Assembly (NCBI GenBank): GCA_964593585.1
Contig: CAZQIZ010000015.1
Coordinates: forward strand, 1-64,000
Length of the DNA: 64,000 bases
From: JACQFV01 sp964593585
GTDB taxonomy: Bacteria > Zixibacteria > MSB-5A5 > WJJR01
Direction: 5' to 3'
Part shown: piece by piece, positions 33,966 to 43,800 of the stretch
Position numbering within the stretch: the stretch's first letter is position 1
Layout of the letters: the number at the start of each line of letters is the position of its first letter
Position numbers and translations under genes: made by a program
The notes under the pieces: model-generated
The model's input: only the letters and a program-made list of their open reading frames with translations
Database searches by the model: none
What the model was told of the DNA's origin: nothing

Positions 33966-35648
33966 TTAAAGATCTTCCAGGCGCAGTTGGGTGTCGGCGT
34001 TGCGCCAGGCCGTCTGGAACTGCAGCTCGATGAGCTGGGCGTTTTCCGTGTCGCCCTGGGCCTTGAGCGCCTCGCGCAGACCGAAAAGCGCGCGGCCGCT
34101 GCGCTTGTGCTTCTGCAACTCATCGCGAAAGACCTGCTCGGCCTCCACGGCCCGTCCCAGTTTCAGCAGGTAGGCGCCGAGAGTCTCGCGCACGGGAATA
34201 TACCATCCTTCGGGCTCATCGTAGGCCAGATTGTCTTCGGCGATGACAGCCCGTTGCAGCAGGACGACCGCCGAATCGGTCTTGCCTTCGGCGTCCAGAA
34301 GCCGGGCGGTGAGGACATCATCGGTGATCGTAAAGACATACTGGGCGCTGTTCCAGAAGCCGATGAGGTTCTCCGGCGGCACCGCCGCCGCCGCGGTGCG
34401 GTAGGCCTTGAATTCCTTCTTGGCGTCCTTGAGCCGCGCGCTTTCGACCAGGGCAGTCGCGCGGGCATAGTGCCACAGCGCGGTGATGGTCTTCAGCGAC
34501 GGATCGGGCTTGGGCAACGCCAGGATTTCGCTCCAGCGGTTGAAGCGCACATAGCACAGAAGCGAGGTCAGGTACACGCCCTCCAGCAGCGGCACATCCT
34601 TGATGTACTCGCTGACGCTATTTTCGAGCCGCTGGGCGTTGGCCAACGAGGCCTCGTACTTGCCCTCCATCTGCTGGGCCACCGAGAGAAAATGCACGTT
34701 GTGGTGGTAGTACATGAGGCCGTACATGTTCCCCTTGGGCGCGGTGGCGAGGTACTTCTCGTCGATGGCGGCGCCGTCGGCGTTGCTCTTGGCGGACCGG
34801 GCGTAGTCGCCGGTGCGTGAATAGATGTGCGCCGGCATGTGGACCAGGTGCCCGGCATTGGGGGCCAGCGTATCCAGCCGTGTGCACGCGCTCAGGGCGC
34901 GCTCGGGATCGGTTGAGGCCTCAACGCAGTGGATGTAGTAGTGATTGGCGCCGGTGTGACCGGGATCGCGCTGGAGGACCCGTTCGAGCGTGGCCACTAA
35001 TTCGAGGGTGCCCGGCTCGGGGGTGCCGTCGTTTGTCCAGAGTTTCCAGGGCCGCAGGTTCATGCCCGACTCGACAAACATGACGGCGGCATGGAGGTCA
35101 TCGGGGTAGGCCTGCATCAGATCGCGCATCGCCCGGTTGTAGGCCGAATCCAGCGGCGCGCGTGGGGAGGCCACATCGGCGGCGTAGCGCTTGGCCATCG
35201 CATCGATGTAGGCCTGCTCGCGCGGGGAGGCGTGCTGTTTGAGCGCCACCGCCTTCTGGATCGCCTCCCAGCACAGGGCCAGGTGGGTCGAATCGGCCGG
35301 CAGATTGTAGTTGGGGCCGAGGGCATAGGCCACGCCCCAGTGCGCCATCGCCAGATTCGGGTCGAGGGCCGCCGCCTGACGGAAGTTGCGCGCCGCCTCG
35401 TCGTGGTTGAAGGCGTAGAGATAGGCCACTCCCTGGTCGAAGTAACACTGCGCCTCTTTGTTGTCGGTGGTCACCGGCATGTGGATCAGGCCCAGTCCCT
35501 GCGCCAATTTCGGCGGGTCGGCAAAGAGCGCCTCACGGGCGCGTGTGCAAGTTTCGCAGGCCGTGGCAAGGTTGGCCGAGATCGCGATGATCGCAACGGT
35601 CGCGATCGCCATCACCGCACGTCCCCGTTGTCGCTTCGTCACGGTCAT
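33966..35648 (-). CDS. Exported TPR-repeat protein
   Basis: 560 residues from the ATG at 35648, preceded closely by GGGAGGAG. Signal-like segment (about 14-31) followed by ACETC, a CxxC pair at the mature N-terminus. The body is TPR-like: AQCYFDQGVAYLYAFNHDEAARNFRQAAALDPNLAMAHWG is a clear first repeat. There are conserved His/Tyr blocks (GANHYYIHCVEAS, GHLVHMPAHIYSRTGDY) found in a family of periplasmic TPR proteins of unknown function. Longer frames reaching 35762 would overlap mtaB and lack a signal peptide. Confidence 0.8.
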   Translation of the reverse strand: MTVTKRQRGRAVMAIATVAIIAISANLATACETCTRAREALFADPPKLAQGLGLIHMPVTTDNKEAQCYFDQGVAYLYAFNHDEAARNFRQAAALDPNLAMAHWGVAYALGPNYNLPADSTHLALCWEAIQKAVALKQHASPREQAYIDAMAKRYAADVASPRAPLDSAYNRAMRDLMQAYPDDLHAAVMFVESGMNLRPWKLWTNDGTPEPGTLELVATLERVLQRDPGHTGANHYYIHCVEASTDPERALSACTRLDTLAPNAGHLVHMPAHIYSRTGDYARSAKSNADGAAIDEKYLATAPKGNMYGLMYYHHNVHFLSVAQQMEGKYEASLANAQRLENSVSEYIKDVPLLEGVYLTSLLCYVRFNRWSEILALPKPDPSLKTITALWHYARATALVESARLKDAKKEFKAYRTAAAAVPPENLIGFWNSAQYVFTITDDVLTARLLDAEGKTDSAVVLLQRAVIAEDNLAYDEPEGWYIPVRETLGAYLLKLGRAVEAEQVFRDELQKHKRSGRALFGLREALKAQGDTENAQLIELQFQTAWRNADTQLRLEDL

Positions 35649-35724
35649 CTCCTCCCTGTGAGAATGTCTGAGAAAAACGCTCCTGTTTGCGGCACAATTT
35701 AGCGGCGAAACCGCTCGCAGACAA

Positions 35725-37188
35725 TCAATTCGTGGGGCAGACGGCGCCGAGGCAGTGGTCATCGGCCAATTCGGTTACGCGCACAGCCAGCAGTTGGTTA
35801 TCCGCAGCCTGGCCGGGTGGCAGCCCGACCCGCAGGTAATTGCCGGAGAAGCCCTTGCGGAGGCCGTCGGCGTCGACGGTCTCAAAGAGCACATCCACAG
35901 TCTGTCCGAGGTGCTCACGGAAGAATGCCCGCTTCTTCTCCCCTGCCAGCGCGTGCATGGCCGCCGAACGCTCGCGGATGGTCTCGGGACGGCACTTGTC
36001 TGGATACGAATTGGCGGCGGTCCGGAGACGGTCGGAATACGAGAAGATGTGCAGGTACGAAAACGGCATCTCCGCCACGAAGCGGCGCGAGTTCTCGAAG
36101 CGGACGTCGGTTTCACCGGGAAAGCCGACCATGATATCGGCGCCGAGGCCCAGATCGGGCATCCGGGACTTGACCCGCTCGACGAAGCGGGCGTAGTCGG
36201 CGGCGGTGTAGACCCGCTTCATGCGCGCCAGCACTTCATCGTCGCCGGATTGCAGAGGCAGATGCAGGTGACGGCAGGCCCTGTCGCTGGTGGCCATCCA
36301 ATCGAGCAACTCATCGCTCACCGTCGATGGCTCGATGGAGGAAATGCGCACTCGTTCCACGCCGGGAATGTCGGACAGACGCCAGGCGATGTCGGCGATG
36401 GTGTACTCCTCGAAGTGGTAGGTACCGACGTTGACCCCGGTGACCACCAACTCCTTGTGGCCGCGACGGACCAGCTCATGGCCTTCGGCGATGATGTCGC
36501 CGAGACGGCGCGAGCGCGCCTGCCCGCGGATACGCGGCAGAATGCAGAAGGCGCAGCAGAAATCGCAGCCATCCTGAATCTTGATGTTGGCGCGGGTCTG
36601 ATGCGGATAGTACCCAACCAAGGGAAACTCAAGCGCATCCGCCTCCACCCGCCGATTCACCACAACCCAGGGCCCCTCGCCCCAAGGACGTAGCAGCGGC
36701 TCTCGAGCCGCGTCGCCCGTCACGCCCAACGAAGGCGGCTCGGCCCTCACGCTTCGCTCAGGACAAGCAGGAGCCTCGCCCTCCCGAACCTGCTCCACCA
36801 ACATCGCTAATTCGTATTTGCGGTCATTGCCGACAATCAGGTCAACCGCATCGATCCGGGCGACCGCTTCGGGCTCGGCCTGAACATAGCACCCAACGGC
36901 GCAGACAATCGCCGCGGGATTGCGGCGGCGAACCTTGCGGATCTCCTGGCGGCAGCGGGCATCGGCATGATCGGTGACCGAACAGGTGTGTATGACGGCG
37001 ACATCGGCGGGCTGGCCGTGCTCGACCACGCGATACCCCCGCTGACGGAACCGTTCGGCCATCATCGCGGTCTCGGCCTGATTGAGACGGCATCCGAGCG
37101 TATAGAAGGACACTTTGCGAGGCGAGTCCAACGAGGACACAGAGGGAGTCCCGGCGACGGACGGCATGCGATGGGCGGAATCGGGCAT
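35725..37188 (-). CDS. mtaB: tRNA (t6A37) methylthiotransferase MtaB, carrying an in-frame repeat insertion
   Basis: 487 residues, against about 440 usually. Radical-SAM enzyme adding methylthio to t6A37 of tRNAs. Motifs: YTLGCRLNQAE (C33), HTCSVT (C69), VGCYVQ (C100), and GCDFCCAFCILPRIRGQARSR with C208, C212 and C215. GCRLNQ and GCDF identify MtaB. Residues about 136-171 do not fit the family and match a repeat-like DNA insertion at 36676-36783. The ATG overlaps the stop of the upstream radical-SAM gene (TAATG), so translation is coupled. The C-terminal TRAM domain is present. Confidence 0.92.
   Translation of the reverse strand: MPDSAHRMPSVAGTPSVSSLDSPRKVSFYTLGCRLNQAETAMMAERFRQRGYRVVEHGQPADVAVIHTCSVTDHADARCRQEIRKVRRRNPAAIVCAVGCYVQAEPEAVARIDAVDLIVGNDRKYELAMLVEQVREGEAPACPERSVRAEPPSLGVTGDAAREPLLRPWGEGPWVVVNRRVEADALEFPLVGYYPHQTRANIKIQDGCDFCCAFCILPRIRGQARSRRLGDIIAEGHELVRRGHKELVVTGVNVGTYHFEEYTIADIAWRLSDIPGVERVRISSIEPSTVSDELLDWMATSDRACRHLHLPLQSGDDEVLARMKRVYTAADYARFVERVKSRMPDLGLGADIMVGFPGETDVRFENSRRFVAEMPFSYLHIFSYSDRLRTAANSYPDKCRPETIRERSAAMHALAGEKKRAFFREHLGQTVDVLFETVDADGLRKGFSGNYLRVGLPPGQAADNQLLAVRVTELADDHCLGAVCPTN
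36676..36783. repeat. Repeat-like element inserted in frame in mtaB
   Basis: About 108 bases (36 codons) between the methylthiotransferase and radical-SAM domains. It contains GCGGCTC-TC-GAGCCGC (7-bp stem) and CTTCGCTCAGGACAAGCAG, a phrase typical of dispersed intergenic elements. It has no stop in this frame. Confidence 0.5.
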
Positions 37189-39977
37189 TACACGTCCATG
37201 GGCGTGAGGAACTGTCCCTCAACCAGCCGCCCCATGCGCCGGCGGGTGATGGTGGTGCCTTCGGGCCAGCCATCGCAGAGCGATTCGACCATTTCGCGCG
37301 GCTTGACCGAGCGTCCTTCGCGCGAGACCAGCGTCAGGTACCAGTGCGTGGCGCCGTTGTCGCTGTCGAAGCGCCACTGGTCGACGAATTCGGCGGCGTT
37401 GATCCGCTTGCGACGATCCTTCATGACTCGTTCGATCATCCAGCCGCCGTTGGATAGACGATGCTCGAGGTCGGCGATCAGTTTATCCAGACCGCCGGTG
37501 CGGGCGATGAGCGTCTTGGTCTCAAAGGAGACGGCGTACTCGAAGCGATCGGTCAACTTTTCAATCGACGGCGCGCCATCGGGCAGAGGCACTACCGCGC
37601 GCACGACGAACCCTTCATGCAGGGTGGCGTTGAGGGCGGCCGCCAATTGTTCGGGAGTCCACGGCTCGGTCAGCTCGACGTCGAAGTACTCGTTCTCCCC
37701 GGCCACACCGACCGGCAGGGCCGGACCGAAGGCCAGTTTGGGATGCGGGTGGAATCCGCCGGAGAAGGCAATCGGCCACTTGGCGCGACGTCCGGCGCGA
37801 TCAATCAGACGGCCGACTTCCAGATGCGACAGATAGCGCGACAGCCCGAGCTTGCCATAGCAGACTCGATAGCGGTACAGCGGGCCGGGGGTCGGCTCGA
37901 ACGGCTGCGCGGCCGCCTCATAGTCGCGATCGCGGAGATTGGAATCGCTTTCCTGAAATTCGCCGACCTCGCGCGGCACCACCGTGGGCAGACGTTCGCG
38001 ACCATAGCGGTCAAGCATCGCCTCTTTCTCGATCACGATCTGATCGGCGGACAGTCCCGCCTGTTCGCGTTCGATGGCGATGGCCTTCAGATCGCAATCG
38101 ACGCCGCAATCATAACAGACCAACTTGACCGTGCCATCCTTGTGCCGCGGCGGGTTGTGCCGCTTGGGCAAGTACGGCTTCTCGCAGGGATGCAGGAAGC
38201 GCGAGGCCAGCCCGGCCTTCAGGTCTTTGAGCAGGAATTCCTTCGAAACGCGCGAGTCGATGTGGTCCCAGATCAATTCCGCTTCGGTCGGCAGCGCCGG
38301 AAGGAATTGGTTGGGGTCCAGCCCGGTCGCACGGAACGATTCATTCCAATGCTCTTCACGGAAGTAATCGCTCCACTCGTCGAAGCGGGCGCCGCGACGC
38401 CAGGCGGCTTCGATGATCTGTCCCAAGCGGCGGTCGCCGCGGGAGAAGACCGCCTCGAGGCGCGACAGACGCACCTCGTGTGTCTTCAAGTCGATGCCCT
38501 TGAACTTGCGCAGACGGTCCTGCAACAGGCGCTGTTTGCGCATCAAATTGGCGGGGTCATCGAAGGGCACACATTGGAACGTCGAGTGGGCCTTCGGCAC
38601 CAGCGAGGAGACCGAAACGACCACGGTGATCCCGCGCGGGCCGACCCGTTTGCCAATCTGGTGGACCCGGATGGCGGTCTCGGCGATGCCGATGACATCC
38701 TCGTCGGTCTCGGTGGGCAGGCCGATCATGAAGTAGAGTTTCAGCCGGGTCCAGCCGTTGGAAAAGGCGATCTCGGCGGCGGTGTCGATGTTGGCGTCGG
38801 TGACGCCCTTGTTGATGACATCGCGCATGCGCTGGGTGCCGGCTTCGGGCGCGATGGTGAAGCCGGTCTTGCGCACCTTGGCGATTTCGCGCGCGATTTC
38901 CTCGGTGACACCGTAAACGCGCAGCGACGAGACCGACATCGCCGAACGGCGGATCTGCAATTCCGCCATCACCGCCTTGGCCAGGGGCGTGATGCAGGAG
39001 TAGTCGGCGGTCGACAGCGCGGTCAGCGAGGCCTCCTCGAAACCGGTTCGGTCGATGCCGTTGACGATGGTATTGACGATCGACTCGGGGGAGCGCTCGC
39101 GCACCGGACGGTAGATGATTCCGGCCTGGCAGAAACGGCAACCCTCGGTGCAGCCGCGGGCGATCTCGACCGCGACGCGGTCGTGGACGATGTCCCCCTG
39201 CGGCACGAGGATGTCGGCCGGGAAGGGATAGCGATTGACATCATCGACCAAGGCCTTGCGCACCGGAAACGGGGCGCCTTCGGTCGGGCAGACATGGACG
39301 AAGCCGGTGGCGTCATCGACGCGGGTGCGGTAGAGCGCCGGCGCGTAGAGGCCTGTAATCGCATTGGCGAGTTGCGCGATGCGCCCGGCGCGGGGGACAC
39401 CCTGCGCCTTCAGTTCGGCGTTGCGCAGGAGGACATCGCGGAAGGCCTCCTCCCCATCGCCGATCAGAAAGATGTCGACGAAGTCGCTCATCGGCTCCGG
39501 ATTGAAGACCACCGGTCCTCCGGCCATCACGATCGGATCATCGTCGCCGCGCTCCCAACGGTGCAGCGGAATGCCGCCCAGCTCGAGCATGGTCAGCACA
39601 TTGGTGTGCGACATCTCCGATTGCAGCGAGAAGCCCACGATGTCGAAGCGCCAGAGCGGTGTGCGGGTCTCGACGGAAAACAGCGGCACACCGTGGTCGC
39701 GCAGACGCGCCTCCATGTCCGGGAAGGGGCAGTAGGCGCGCTCGACATAGATGCGCGCATCATTGTTCAGGTGGGCATAGAGGATGCGCAGCCCCAGGTG
39801 CGACATCCCGATTTCGTACGAATCGGGAAACGCCAGACAGGCGCGCGCGGAGACCGCGGCCGGATCCTTCGTGACGCGGTGCAGTTCGCCGCCGATGTAG
39901 CGTCCCGGCTTCTGGACCGTGTCCAACAGGCGGGCCAACAGCCGATCATCGATGGTGATGTCCGGTCTCATCATCAT
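37188..39977 (-). CDS. B12-type radical-SAM protein fused to DUF2344 (TIGR03960/TIGR03936 type)
   Basis: 929 residues. N-terminal cobalamin-binding-like region (about 45-240, SYEIGMSHLGLRILYAHLN, DIVGFSLQSEMS, PIVMAGGP), then a radical-SAM domain with ARGCTEGCRFCQAG (C276, C280, C283). About 500-690 is a linker with a Cys cluster (VCYDCGVDCD), and about 700-929 is a DUF2344 domain beginning YRYRVCYGKLGLSRYLSHLEV. This two-part fusion is a known family of unproven activity, often near translation or tRNA-modification genes. Its coupling to mtaB agrees with a role in RNA modification (inference). Confidence 0.9.
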   Translation of the reverse strand: MMMRPDITIDDRLLARLLDTVQKPGRYIGGELHRVTKDPAAVSARACLAFPDSYEIGMSHLGLRILYAHLNNDARIYVERAYCPFPDMEARLRDHGVPLFSVETRTPLWRFDIVGFSLQSEMSHTNVLTMLELGGIPLHRWERGDDDPIVMAGGPVVFNPEPMSDFVDIFLIGDGEEAFRDVLLRNAELKAQGVPRAGRIAQLANAITGLYAPALYRTRVDDATGFVHVCPTEGAPFPVRKALVDDVNRYPFPADILVPQGDIVHDRVAVEIARGCTEGCRFCQAGIIYRPVRERSPESIVNTIVNGIDRTGFEEASLTALSTADYSCITPLAKAVMAELQIRRSAMSVSSLRVYGVTEEIAREIAKVRKTGFTIAPEAGTQRMRDVINKGVTDANIDTAAEIAFSNGWTRLKLYFMIGLPTETDEDVIGIAETAIRVHQIGKRVGPRGITVVVSVSSLVPKAHSTFQCVPFDDPANLMRKQRLLQDRLRKFKGIDLKTHEVRLSRLEAVFSRGDRRLGQIIEAAWRRGARFDEWSDYFREEHWNESFRATGLDPNQFLPALPTEAELIWDHIDSRVSKEFLLKDLKAGLASRFLHPCEKPYLPKRHNPPRHKDGTVKLVCYDCGVDCDLKAIAIEREQAGLSADQIVIEKEAMLDRYGRERLPTVVPREVGEFQESDSNLRDRDYEAAAQPFEPTPGPLYRYRVCYGKLGLSRYLSHLEVGRLIDRAGRRAKWPIAFSGGFHPHPKLAFGPALPVGVAGENEYFDVELTEPWTPEQLAAALNATLHEGFVVRAVVPLPDGAPSIEKLTDRFEYAVSFETKTLIARTGGLDKLIADLEHRLSNGGWMIERVMKDRRKRINAAEFVDQWRFDSDNGATHWYLTLVSREGRSVKPREMVESLCDGWPEGTTITRRRMGRLVEGQFLTPMDV

Positions 39978-40013
39978 CCCGCGGCAGACACGCTTGCCTG
40001 CCTTCCTCCGGGT

Positions 40014-40553
40014 TTAGTCGAGTTGGCCGATGACGTAGCGTTCGTACTCCCGCAGATACGTCAGCGTCTTCAAATCGCGCATGCGGTCGAGAAAGACCAC
40101 GCCGTTGAGGTGATCGACTTCATGCTGGTAGACCACCGCCGGAAATCCCTCGACCTCGCGGTCGATCGGCTTGCCGGCGCGGTCATGGCCGCGCAGACGG
40201 ATCTTGCGGATGCGCGGGACCCGTCCGCGAAAATCGGGAATCGACAGACAGCCCTCGTAGTAGGCGATTTCCTCGTCGGTCAGAAAGGTGATCTCGGGAT
40301 TGAAAACGGCGCTGCGCTCCGCCAGGACCCGTCCCTCGTGCTCGGGATCGGGGATTTCCTCGGTCACCAGCAGACGGACCGACTGATGCACCTGCGGGGC
40401 GGCCAGACCGACACCGACGTATTCGACCATGGTGTCGAACATGTCGTCGACCAACTGCTGCATTTCCGCGGACTTGATGCGGTCAATCGCGACCGGATCG
40501 GCGACCCGGCGCAGGATGGGATGACCCAGTTTGGCGACTTTGAGGATGGCCAT
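40014..40553 (-). CDS. def: Peptide deformylase
   Basis: 179 residues. Removes the formyl group from new protein N-termini in the cytoplasm. All three motifs are present: GVGLAAPQV (47-55), EGCLSIP with metal ligand C102, and QHEVDHL with H144, catalytic E145 and H148. It precedes the radical-SAM gene by 36 bases on the minus strand, so the def, radical-SAM and mtaB genes probably form one operon. Divergent from nifJ. Confidence 0.96.
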   Translation of the reverse strand: MAILKVAKLGHPILRRVADPVAIDRIKSAEMQQLVDDMFDTMVEYVGVGLAAPQVHQSVRLLVTEEIPDPEHEGRVLAERSAVFNPEITFLTDEEIAYYEGCLSIPDFRGRVPRIRKIRLRGHDRAGKPIDREVEGFPAVVYQHEVDHLNGVVFLDRMRDLKTLTYLREYERYVIGQLD

Positions 40554-40751
40554 GGCGTTGTCTGCTCGTTATGCCCGTAACCCTCCGGAAGTTAAGAAGT
40601 TCCGGGCCCGGAGTAAACCCCAATATCCGACTGTTTTGGGCATAACATTCTGACACGGACGGTGACGAAAAGTCAACCAAGCCAGTTTGACGCACTCGCT
40701 TGTGGCACAATTCAATAAACGGACAAATCCCGCCTTGTTTGGGGGTGGTTT

Positions 40752-40784
40752 TTGACAGCGGGGCCCCAATTCGCGCCGTAGGTT
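40752..40784 (+). promoter_or_regulatory. Possible nifJ promoter
   Basis: Perfect TTGACA at 40752-40757, with TAGGTT at 40779-40784 (21-base spacer). The wide spacing and weak -10 make this tentative. Nothing else is evident in 40554-40831. Confidence 0.25.
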
Positions 40785-40831
40785 GTGCGAGTGCGCGTCC
40801 GCATGTTACGAGACGCCAACAAGGGGCTTGC

Positions 40832-43800
40832 ATGAGTGTTGCACAACCAACTTCCAGCACCAAACCGCGGCCACGGATGACCCCGGAACCTCCGCCCCGC
40901 CGGCCGCAGGTCTACAAGACGATTGACGGCAACGAGGCGGCGGCCTACACCGCCTACCGTTTAAGCGAAGTGATTGCGATCTATCCGATCACCCCGTCCT
41001 CGCCGATGGGCGAGCTGTCCGACGCGTGGTCCTCGGCGATCGAGCCGAACATCTGGGGCGCGATCCCCAGCGTGGTCGAGATGCAGAGCGAAGGGGGCGC
41101 GTCGGGGGCCGTCCACGGGGCGTTGGCCACCGGGGCGCTGACGACGACGTTTACCTCGTCGCAGGGTCTTTTGCTGATGATCCCGAACATGTTCAAGATC
41201 GCCGGCGAGTTGACACCGACGGTGTTCCATGTGGCGGCGCGGGCGGTGGCGGCGCATGCCCTGTCGATTTTCGGCGACCATTCCGACGTGATGGCGGCGC
41301 GCTCGACCGGGTTTGCGCTTTTGGCATCGGCCTCCGTGCAGGAGGCCCATGATTTCCCGCTGATCGCACAGGCGGCCACGCTCGAATCGCGGGTGCCGTT
41401 TGTCCACTTCTTTGACGGATTCCGCACCTCGCACGAAGTGCAGAAGATCGCGCTCCTCGACAAGGAGATCATGCGTGCCATGATCGACGAGGAGCTGGTG
41501 TTCGCGCATCGCCGTCGCGGCCTCTCCCCGGATCATCCGGTGCTGCGCGGGTCGGCGCAGAATCCCGATGTCTTCTTCCAGGCGCGCGAAACGGTAAATC
41601 CGTTCTACGCGGCGGCGCCGGCCATCGTCCAGAAGCAGATGGACCGTTTCGCCGAGCTGACCGGGCGCCGCTACAATCTGTTCGACTACTTCGGCGCGCC
41701 CGACGCCGAGCGGGTGATCGTCATCATGGGCTCGGGCGCCGACACGGCGCGCGAGACGGTCGACGATCTGGTCGCGCGCGGCGAATCGGTCGGCGTGGTG
41801 GTTTGCCGCCTCTACCGGCCGTTCGACAACGCCGCGTTCCTGGCGGCGCTGCCGGCTTCGGCCAAGTCGATCTCGGTGCTGGACCGCACCAAAGAACCGG
41901 GCGCCACCGGCGAGCCGTTCTACTGCGATGTGGTCACCGCCATCCGCGAGAACGAGGAAGAACCCTCGCGCCGCCTGAGGCACACGCCCCGCATCCGCGG
42001 CGGCCGCTACGGGTTGTCGTCGAAGGAATTCACCCCGGCGATGGTCAAGGGCGTCTTCGACGATCTGAAGAAGGACCTGCCGAAAAACCACTTCACCATC
42101 GGCATCAAGGACGATGTCTCGCTCACCAGCCTCGACTACGATCCGCTCTTCCGCACCACGCACAAGAACCGATTTGCGGCGGTGTTCTATGGGTTGGGGT
42201 CCGACGGCACGGTGGGCGCCAACAAGAACTCGATTAAGATCATCGGCGAGGGCACGGACAATTACGCGCAGGGGTATTTCGTCTACGACTCGAAGAAGGC
42301 CGGATCGGTGACGGTCTCGCACCTGCGTTTCGGCCCGGACCCGATCCGTTCGGCCTACCTGGTCAACGAGGCGCAGTTTGTCGGTTGCCATCAGTTTGTC
42401 TTCCTCGAGAAGTACCCGGTGCTGGAACTGGCGGCCCCGGGAGCGACCTTCCTGCTCAACAGCCACTATGGCCCCAACGAAGTCTGGGATCATCTGCCGC
42501 GGACGATCCAGGAGGAGATGATCGCCAAGAAGTTGAAGTTCTGGGTGATCGACGGCTACTCGGTGGCCAAGGAAGCGGGGATGGGCGGGCGCATCAATTC
42601 GGTGATGCAGACCTGCTTTTTTGCGATTTCGGGCATCTTCCCGCGCGAGGAGGCGATCGCGCGCATCAAGGCAGCGATCCAGTCGACCTACGGCGTCAAG
42701 GGCAAGGAAATCGTGGAGATGAACTGGCGGGCGGTCGACCAGACGCTGGCCAAGCTGTACGAGGTCAAGGTGCCCGACAAGGTGACCAGCCGGATCGAGT
42801 TGCCGCCGGTGGTGCCCGATCACGCGCCGGAGTTTGTGCGCAAGGTCACCGCGCCGATGATCGCCGGACGCGGCGACGATCTGCCCGTCTCGGCGATGCC
42901 GTGCGACGGGACCTTCCCGCTGGCCACCGCCAAGTGGGAGAAGCGCAACATCGCGCAGGAGATCCCGGTCTGGGACGGCGATATCTGCATCGCCTGCGGC
43001 AAGTGCGCGATGGTCTGCCCGCATTCGGTGATTCGCATCAAGGTGTACGACCCGAAGTATCTGCAGAACGCGCCGCCGACCTTTAAGTCGATCGACGCCA
43101 AGGACCGCGAGTGGGCGGGCATGAAGTACACGATCCAGGTCGCGCCCGAGGATTGCACCGGCTGCGGCGTGTGCGTCGACATCTGCCCGGCCAAGAACAA
43201 GTCGGAGACGCGCCTCAAAGCGCTGAACATGGCGCCGCAACCGCCGTTGCGCGAGCCGGAACGCGCCAACTGGGACTACTTCCTCACCATTCCGGAGCTG
43301 GACCGCAAGCTGGTCAAGCAAAGCAGCGTGCGGCAGTCGCAAGTGCTGGAGCCGCTGTTTGAGTTCTCCGGAGCGTGCGCGGGCTGCGGCGAGACGCCGT
43401 ATCTGCACCTGCTGACGCAGTTGTTCGGCGATCGTGCCATCATCGCCAACGCGACGGGGTGCTCGTCGATCTATGGCGGCAACCTGCCGACGACGCCGTA
43501 CACGGTTAACGCCGAAGGCCGGGGCCCGGCCTGGTCAAACTCGCTGTTTGAGGACAACGCCGAGTTCGGCATGGGCTTCCGACTGACCATCGACCAGCAG
43601 CGGCAGGCCGCCTGCGATCTGCTGGAGGCGATGGAATCCACCCTGGGCGCCGAGTTGGTGAGCGCGCTGGTCACGGCCGAGCAGAAGGACGAGGCCGACA
43701 TCTTCGAGCAGCGCGAGCGGGTCGAAATCCTCAAACGCAAACTGGCGGAGATCGACACGCCGGAGGCGCGCCGTCTGCTGTCCCTGGCCGACATGCTGGT

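Noticed and set aside
37461..40580. A 1039-codon plus-strand frame opposite the radical-SAM fusion and def
   Set aside because: Same cause; it spans two well-identified genes on the other strand.
40961..43408. An 815-codon minus-strand frame opposite nifJ
   Set aside because: Antisense shadow of a clearly identified enzyme; no signal, start site or motif.
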